In this document: piece after piece, positions 4,433 to 8,678 of the stretch | Numbering within the stretch: the first letter of the stretch is position 1 | Layout: the number at the start of each line of letters is the position of its first letter | DNA from: Acidobacteriota bacterium | GTDB lineage: Bacteria; Acidobacteriota; Terriglobia; Terriglobales; Acidobacteriaceae | Direction of reading: 5' to 3' | Length of the DNA: 8,678 nt | Assembly: GCA_021851625.1 (NCBI GenBank) | Contig: JAJZCX010000047.1 | Location: 1 to 8,678, forward strand | Notes under the pieces: generated by a model | The model's database searches: none | Told to the model about the DNA's origin: nothing | The model's input: the letters and a program-made list of their open reading frames with translations, nothing else | Position numbers and translations under genes: made by a program

Positions 4433-5818
4433 CTAGGATTGCTGCGTGTGCAAAACGGCCAGTGCCTGCTCCAAACGCACGCCGCGTGAGGCTTTCAGCA
4501 GCACGGCATCGCCCGCGCGCAAATGATCCCGCAGCCAAGCACCTGCCTCCTCTGGTGTGTTCAGAAAAATGGCCTCTGCGCCCGATGCTTGCGCGCCAGC
4601 AACAATCTCCGCAGCCACACCACGCACGCCCAGCACGATCTGCGCACCGTGCTGCGCTAGGAATACACCGCACTCGTGATGCAATCGCGCAGAGTCCGGC
4701 CCCAACTCCAACATCTCCCCCGCAACCACAATATGGCGCTGCGCCGGAATAGCCGCGAGCGTCTCTGCCATCGCTTGGAGCGCAGCCGGGTTGGAGTTAT
4801 AGCAGTCGTTGAGCAGCATTACACCGCGCCACGTTTCGATTTGCCCACGTTTGTCTGCGGGCTGCAATGCGGCCAGAGCAGCGGCACACTGTTCCAGTGG
4901 AATGCCGCAGGCCAAGCCCACTGCGATCGCAGGCAGTACATTCAGCACATTGTGTTTGCCGAGAAGTTGCAGCGTGACCCTGCACTGCTGCTCGCCCACG
5001 ACCAAGCGAAAGCGCGTGCCTGCGGCGCCGAGAGATTCGATGGCCTCTGCGCGTATATCCGCACAAATGCCGGAGCCGTAATACACAGCCGTGCCCGCAA
5101 AGTCCCGGCCAAACTGCGAGACATAGGCATCGTCACAATTCAAAAACGCGCGGCCATGTTGCGGCAGCGCTGCGATCAACTCATATTTGGCACGCGCAAT
5201 GCCTGCCTGACCATCCGTAAAATTTTCTGCGTGCGCCACGCCAACGTTAGTAACCACGCCCCAATCGGGAATGGCAATCTTTGCCAATGCTGCAATTTCC
5301 CCCGCGTTCGACATGCCCATTTCGATCACGGCAATCTCATCCTCTGGTTGCAAGCGCAATAACTGCAACGGCAGACCGTAGCCATTGTTGAGATTTCCTT
5401 GTGACTTGAGCACGCGATACTGCGAATAAAGCACCTGCGCGATTGCTTCTTTGGTGGTCGTCTTGCCTGCGCTCCCCGTTACGCCTATGACGCGCTTGCC
5501 CCAGTGACGCCGCGCCGTGTGCGCCAATCGCTGCAAGGCTTGCAGCGTGTCATCGACGATGAGCAATCGTTCGCGTTGCGCAGGGATTGTGAATCGCGGC
5601 AACTCCGCGCGCGCCACCACAGCGGCCAAGGCCCCCGCATCGAGCGCGGCGGCAACGTAGTCATGCCCGTTGAGTCGCTCGCCGACGACGGCGAAAAACA
5701 GATCTCCTGGCTGAAGCGTTCGTGAATCAATCGAGTAGCCTGTTGCAACAAGCTGCGCGGCGTCAACCATCGGCTCCGCGTCCATCCACTGTGCAATTTG
5801 TTCGAGCGTCAGGCGCAT
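4433..5818 (-). CDS. murF: UDP-N-acetylmuramoyl-tripeptide--D-alanyl-D-alanine ligase
   Basis: Cytoplasmic ATP-dependent ligase adding D-Ala-D-Ala to UDP-MurNAc-tripeptide, the last soluble step of peptidoglycan precursor synthesis. 461 residues, normal length. The N-terminal substrate domain has GYSIDSRTLQPGDLFFAV (27-44). The central ATPase domain has the P-loop GVTGSAGKTT (112-121), NLNNGYGLP (142-150), the metal-binding EMGMSNAGEIAAL (166-178) and NVGVAHAENF (191-200). The C-terminal domain has LNDCYNSNPAA (336-346), GEMLELG (367-373) and KASRGVRLE (442-450). The ATG at 5818 lies six bases after the murE stop, with AAAGG inside the end of murE as a modest ribosome binding site, so the genes are co-transcribed. 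It is the last dcw gene here; mraY does not follow. Confidence 0.97.
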   Translation of the reverse strand: MRLTLEQIAQWMDAEPMVDAAQLVATGYSIDSRTLQPGDLFFAVVGERLNGHDYVAAALDAGALAAVVARAELPRFTIPAQRERLLIVDDTLQALQRLAHTARRHWGKRVIGVTGSAGKTTTKEAIAQVLYSQYRVLKSQGNLNNGYGLPLQLLRLQPEDEIAVIEMGMSNAGEIAALAKIAIPDWGVVTNVGVAHAENFTDGQAGIARAKYELIAALPQHGRAFLNCDDAYVSQFGRDFAGTAVYYGSGICADIRAEAIESLGAAGTRFRLVVGEQQCRVTLQLLGKHNVLNVLPAIAVGLACGIPLEQCAAALAALQPADKRGQIETWRGVMLLNDCYNSNPAALQAMAETLAAIPAQRHIVVAGEMLELGPDSARLHHECGVFLAQHGAQIVLGVRGVAAEIVAGAQASGAEAIFLNTPEEAGAWLRDHLRAGDAVLLKASRGVRLEQALAVLHTQQS

Positions 5819-5824
5819 CGCCGG

Positions 5825-7336
5825 TTACCTTTCATTTGTCTGGAAATTTTGCAGTGCGGCGCGCGCCACCTCCGCGTCGTCAAAGGGAATTGTACGATCC
5901 GCGAAGATTTGCACTTTCTCATGGCCCTTGCCTGCGAGCAGCACCACATCACCCGTACGCGCCAGCGCAACGATATGCGCAATCGCTGTGGCGCGATCTG
6001 GAACCACATGAAATTCCGCGCGCGCCTCTCGCAATCCCGGCAGAATTTCTTCGAGAATGCGCAGGGGGTCTTCGCTGCGCGGATTATCACTGGTCACAAC
6101 AACCACGTCACTTCCCTCCCCTGCCGCGCGGCCCATCTTGGGGCGCTTGCTACGGTCGCGGTCGCCGCCGCAGCCGAAGAGCGTCAATACGCGCCCGCCC
6201 TGCTTCTCTGCGAGCGAGCGCGCTAGTTGCGTCAGATTGCGCAGTGCATCGTCGGTGTGCGCGTAATCGATAGCGACGGTAAATGGCTGGCCACAATCCA
6301 CGGATTGAAAACGTCCGGGCACGGAATGCACCTGCGCAATTCCTTTTTGTATTTGCTCCACAGAAAGACCACGCGCCTGCGCAGCCGCCACCGCCGCCAG
6401 CAGGTTGAACACATTCACCTCGCCAATCAACTGCGTCTGCACCGGAAGGATTCCATCCGGCGTGAACAAATCAAAGCACGCGCTCGTGGCTGCATACACA
6501 ATGTTGGTTGCGTGGTACGAGCCATGATCGAGCGCGAAATCCAACACCTGCGCGCCTGCTTGTTGGGCTAGTTGCGCAATACGTTTTCCATAAGCATCCG
6601 AGGTGTTCACGACGGCGATGCGTGGCGCAGACGTGCCGGTTCCCTCGCCGGTGAAGAGCTTGGCTTTGGCTTGAAAATACGACTCCATATCGCCGTGGTA
6701 ATCCAAGTGATCCTGCGTGAGGTTGGTGAAGATGGCCACGTCGTAAGGCAGTCCCCAAACGCGCCCTTGATCGAGCGCGTGCGAGGAGACCTCCATGACG
6801 GCCTCGGTCGCCTCCAGCGTAACTCCCTGTGCAAACAGATCGAGCAAATCGCGCGACTCCGGCGTGGTGTGTGGCGTGGGCAACACCTTGCCCGGCAGAT
6901 GATTTTCAATCGTGCCTGCAAGCACGCACTGCCTCTGCGCAGAGCGTAGCAGCGACTCCAGCAAAAACGCTGTGGTCGTCTTGCCATTGGTGCCGGTTAC
7001 TCCGGTCAGGCGCAATGTGCGTTCAGGATGTCCAAAGAGATTTGCGCTAATTGCAGCCAGTGCGCGGCGTCCATGCTGTACCTGCGCCACGGCCAACTGC
7101 GGATGCGTGCGAGAGAGTTCGGAAAAGATTGCAGCCGAGTCGGTCACAATGGCCGCCGCTCCCTGCACGAGCGCGTTGGCAATATATTGATTGCCATCCG
7201 TAGCCGCGCCGCGCATGGCAACGAAGAGCGTGCCCGGCTGCACGCGACGTGAGTCATACTCGACGCCGGTGAGGACAGCGCTTGCGCTGGAGCGTCGCTC
7301 GACCGGAACGGATTGCAATGCCTGCTCAAAATTCAT
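5825..7336 (-). CDS. murE: UDP-N-acetylmuramoyl-L-alanyl-D-glutamate--2,6-diaminopimelate ligase
   Basis: Adds the third stem-peptide residue to UDP-MurNAc-L-Ala-D-Glu in the cytoplasm. 503 residues from the ATG at 7336. P-loop GVTGTNGKTTT (112-122); HTTPE (156-160); VSSHAL (183-188); NLTQDHLDYHGDMESY (205-220), followed by Lys224, which aligns with the carbamoylated lysine of E. coli MurE; FGCGGDRDRSKRP (387-399); and DNPR (417-420), the motif typical of meso-diaminopimelate rather than lysine specificity. I chose 7336 because it follows the ftsI stop by 16 bases, has AGG six bases upstream, and gives the family length. The frame is open to an ATG at 7423, but that would overlap ftsI and add 29 Arg-rich residues unlike MurE. 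Confidence 0.97.
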   Translation of the reverse strand: MNFEQALQSVPVERRSSASAVLTGVEYDSRRVQPGTLFVAMRGAATDGNQYIANALVQGAAAIVTDSAAIFSELSRTHPQLAVAQVQHGRRALAAISANLFGHPERTLRLTGVTGTNGKTTTAFLLESLLRSAQRQCVLAGTIENHLPGKVLPTPHTTPESRDLLDLFAQGVTLEATEAVMEVSSHALDQGRVWGLPYDVAIFTNLTQDHLDYHGDMESYFQAKAKLFTGEGTGTSAPRIAVVNTSDAYGKRIAQLAQQAGAQVLDFALDHGSYHATNIVYAATSACFDLFTPDGILPVQTQLIGEVNVFNLLAAVAAAQARGLSVEQIQKGIAQVHSVPGRFQSVDCGQPFTVAIDYAHTDDALRNLTQLARSLAEKQGGRVLTLFGCGGDRDRSKRPKMGRAAGEGSDVVVVTSDNPRSEDPLRILEEILPGLREARAEFHVVPDRATAIAHIVALARTGDVVLLAGKGHEKVQIFADRTIPFDDAEVARAALQNFQTNER

Positions 7337-7352
7337 GACGTACCTGTTCAGC

Positions 7353-8678
7353 CTATCGCGCAAAGCGCAAAACAATCTCCGTGCCCGGTGCAACTTGGGT
7401 TCCAGCCGCGGGAGCTTGCGCACGATCTACACCACTGCCCAGCACCTGCACTCCCAGCCCAAGTTGCGTGGCCGTTTGCACGGCTTGGCGCATGGATTGC
7501 CCTGAAAAGTTGGGCACGGTCACCTTGGCCGCTCCATGCGTAGCGACAGGATTCATCGGCTGTGCTGTTTGCTCCTGCGGTGTTGGCACATTTGTCAGCG
7601 GCGGTGTGGCGGCAACAGGATTCCTGCTCTGCGTTGTCGATTCCGCGACTAAAGATTCCAGCGAAGCGTGTGGTGTTGCCCGCTCGTCCGCAATAGCAGA
7701 AGGAGTTGTCGCTGCACTCGTGTCCGCGCTTGGCTGCACAGGATTGCGAAGTGGATCGTCCGCAGGCAGATCGTTGACCTGAGCAAACAGCGCGTTCAAA
7801 TCGCCGGGGTGGTCGTGGTCGCCCATCGCGCCGTCCAGTTCTGGCGCGCGCGATTTGGCCACCATCTTGGCGGGCAGCAAAGGTAGATCGTGCGGCACGC
7901 CGAGATACTCCAGCGTCTGCTGCACCACTTGGCCAAAGACCGGGCCAGCCACTTGTCCACCATGATGGCCGCCGCGTGGCGAGTCCAACACAACCAGAAC
8001 ACTGATCGCGGGTTGATTGACAGGAGCAAAGCCGCCGAAGGATGCAATGTAATCCGTTTTGGAATAGGTGTGCGAGCCGGGATCGACCTTCTGCGCCGTG
8101 CCGCTTTTTCCGCCCGCGCTGTAGCCGTTCAACTTGACGAACTGGCCCGTGCCCACTTGCACGACGGTCTCCATCATCCTGCGCATCTCGGCAGCAGTCA
8201 GGGTCGTAATCACGCGATGCGCTCCGGCAGGCAGCGGATCGGGCACCGTATCCTCTGGATGAAAGGCCGCGGGCAACAGTTTGGCTTCGCCTTTGTTCGT
8301 GGGCGTGGCCTGCAAAACAATGCGCGGCGGCAGATACACGCCTCCATTGGCGATGGCCGAGATCATGGTGATAGCCTGAATCGGCGTCACGCCCACCTCC
8401 TGCCCCATGGCCAACGAACCGATGCTGGAGGCCTGCCACCGATTGGGCGGACGCAGCAGGCCGCGCGTTTCCGCTGGCAATTCCATGCCACTGCGCTGGC
8501 CAAAGCCATACGCGCGAATGTAGTCATAAAATTTTTGTGGCCCTAAGCGCAATCCCACTTTGATGGCGCACACGTCGCTGGAATCGTCGAGCGCCTTGGT
8601 CACGGTAATGTTTCCGAAGGGATGCCAGTCGTGAATCAAGCGCCCAGCCACGACGATTTTTCCATTCTGCCCGTCGAT
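7353..8678 (-). CDS. ftsI: Septal peptidoglycan transpeptidase FtsI/PBP3 with C-terminal PASTA domain (partial, 5' end missing)
   Basis: C-terminal 441 residues of a class B penicillin-binding protein that cross-links peptide stems at the division septum, on the outer face of the inner membrane. The frame runs open to the right edge. The N-terminal anchor, dimerisation domain and SxxK serine motif are outside. Visible (fragment numbering): second motif SSDV (33-36; usually SSN), YGFGQRSGMELPAE (57-70), AMGQEVGVTPIQ (90-101), third motif KSGTA (191-195), and GGHHGGQVAGPVFG (236-249) near the end of the domain. Then a Pro/Thr/Ala-rich linker of about 120 residues, with three NPV motifs, leads to a PASTA domain (about 385-441: VTVPNFSGQSMRQAVQTA and onward). 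The transpeptidase body aligns with E. coli FtsI; the PASTA tail is absent there. murE follows after 16 bases. Confidence 0.93.
   Translation of the reverse strand: MDGQNGKIVVAGRLIHDWHPFGNITVTKALDDSSDVCAIKVGLRLGPQKFYDYIRAYGFGQRSGMELPAETRGLLRPPNRWQASSIGSLAMGQEVGVTPIQAITMISAIANGGVYLPPRIVLQATPTNKGEAKLLPAAFHPEDTVPDPLPAGAHRVITTLTAAEMRRMMETVVQVGTGQFVKLNGYSAGGKSGTAQKVDPGSHTYSKTDYIASFGGFAPVNQPAISVLVVLDSPRGGHHGGQVAGPVFGQVVQQTLEYLGVPHDLPLLPAKMVAKSRAPELDGAMGDHDHPGDLNALFAQVNDLPADDPLRNPVQPSADTSAATTPSAIADERATPHASLESLVAESTTQSRNPVAATPPLTNVPTPQEQTAQPMNPVATHGAAKVTVPNFSGQSMRQAVQTATQLGLGVQVLGSGVDRAQAPAAGTQVAPGTEIVLRFAR

Noticed and set aside
4404..4435. Seven-base inverted repeat (tagcgct/agcgcta) at the murF stop as a terminator
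   Set aside because: The loop is 18 bases, the stem is short and no T-run follows on the minus strand.
7336..7423. 29-residue N-terminal extension of MurE
   Set aside because: It lies inside the 3' end of ftsI in another frame, is Arg-rich and unlike MurE; the ATG at 7336 gives normal length and spacing.

Overview
The window looks like chromosomal DNA from a Gram-negative-type bacterium of about 55-60% GC, most likely an Acidobacteriota (Terriglobia/Acidobacteriaceae-like). This is an inference. It rests on a meso-diaminopimelate-type MurE, a PASTA-tailed FtsI, and intergenic repeats of a style I associate with that phylum: gggtgccccattcaagcc hairpins and gtcattctga/cttcgcttcgctca-type inverted repeats. 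No rRNA or other marker gene is present to prove it.

Layout. (1) 1-1631, minus strand: the first 543 codons of an aconitase A gene (acnA), running off the left edge. (2) 1632-2197: a gene-free stretch holding a large imperfect inverted repeat, one copy (A) of a diverged ~118-bp repeat, and a hairpin repeat. (3) 2198-2782, minus: an unrecognised three-helix membrane protein. (4) 2824-4200: two type II toxin-antitoxin modules, brnT-brnA (plus) and higB-higA (minus). They converge tail to tail with only 10 bp between their stop codons and are bracketed by two direct copies of a hairpin repeat. (5) 4201-4432: a short gene-free stretch containing copy B of the ~118-bp repeat, ending exactly at the murF stop codon. 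(6) 4433-8678, minus: ftsI (5' end missing), murE and murF, tightly packed in the usual division and cell wall (dcw) order.

How it fits together. FtsI cross-links septal peptidoglycan, while MurE and MurF make the UDP-MurNAc-pentapeptide precursor. The expected next dcw gene, mraY, does not follow murF. Instead there is a ~2.8-kb repeat-rich accessory segment carrying the orphan membrane protein and two TA modules, followed by acnA. The repeats and the lower GC of the orphan gene suggest a site of insertion and recombination that ended or split the dcw cluster here.

I found no convincing new multi-gene system. The most informative items are the repeat-bracketed convergent TA pair, the palindromic operator over the brnT -10 box with a near-leaderless start, the A/B direct repeat that abuts murF, and the SSD (rather than SSN) second motif of FtsI.
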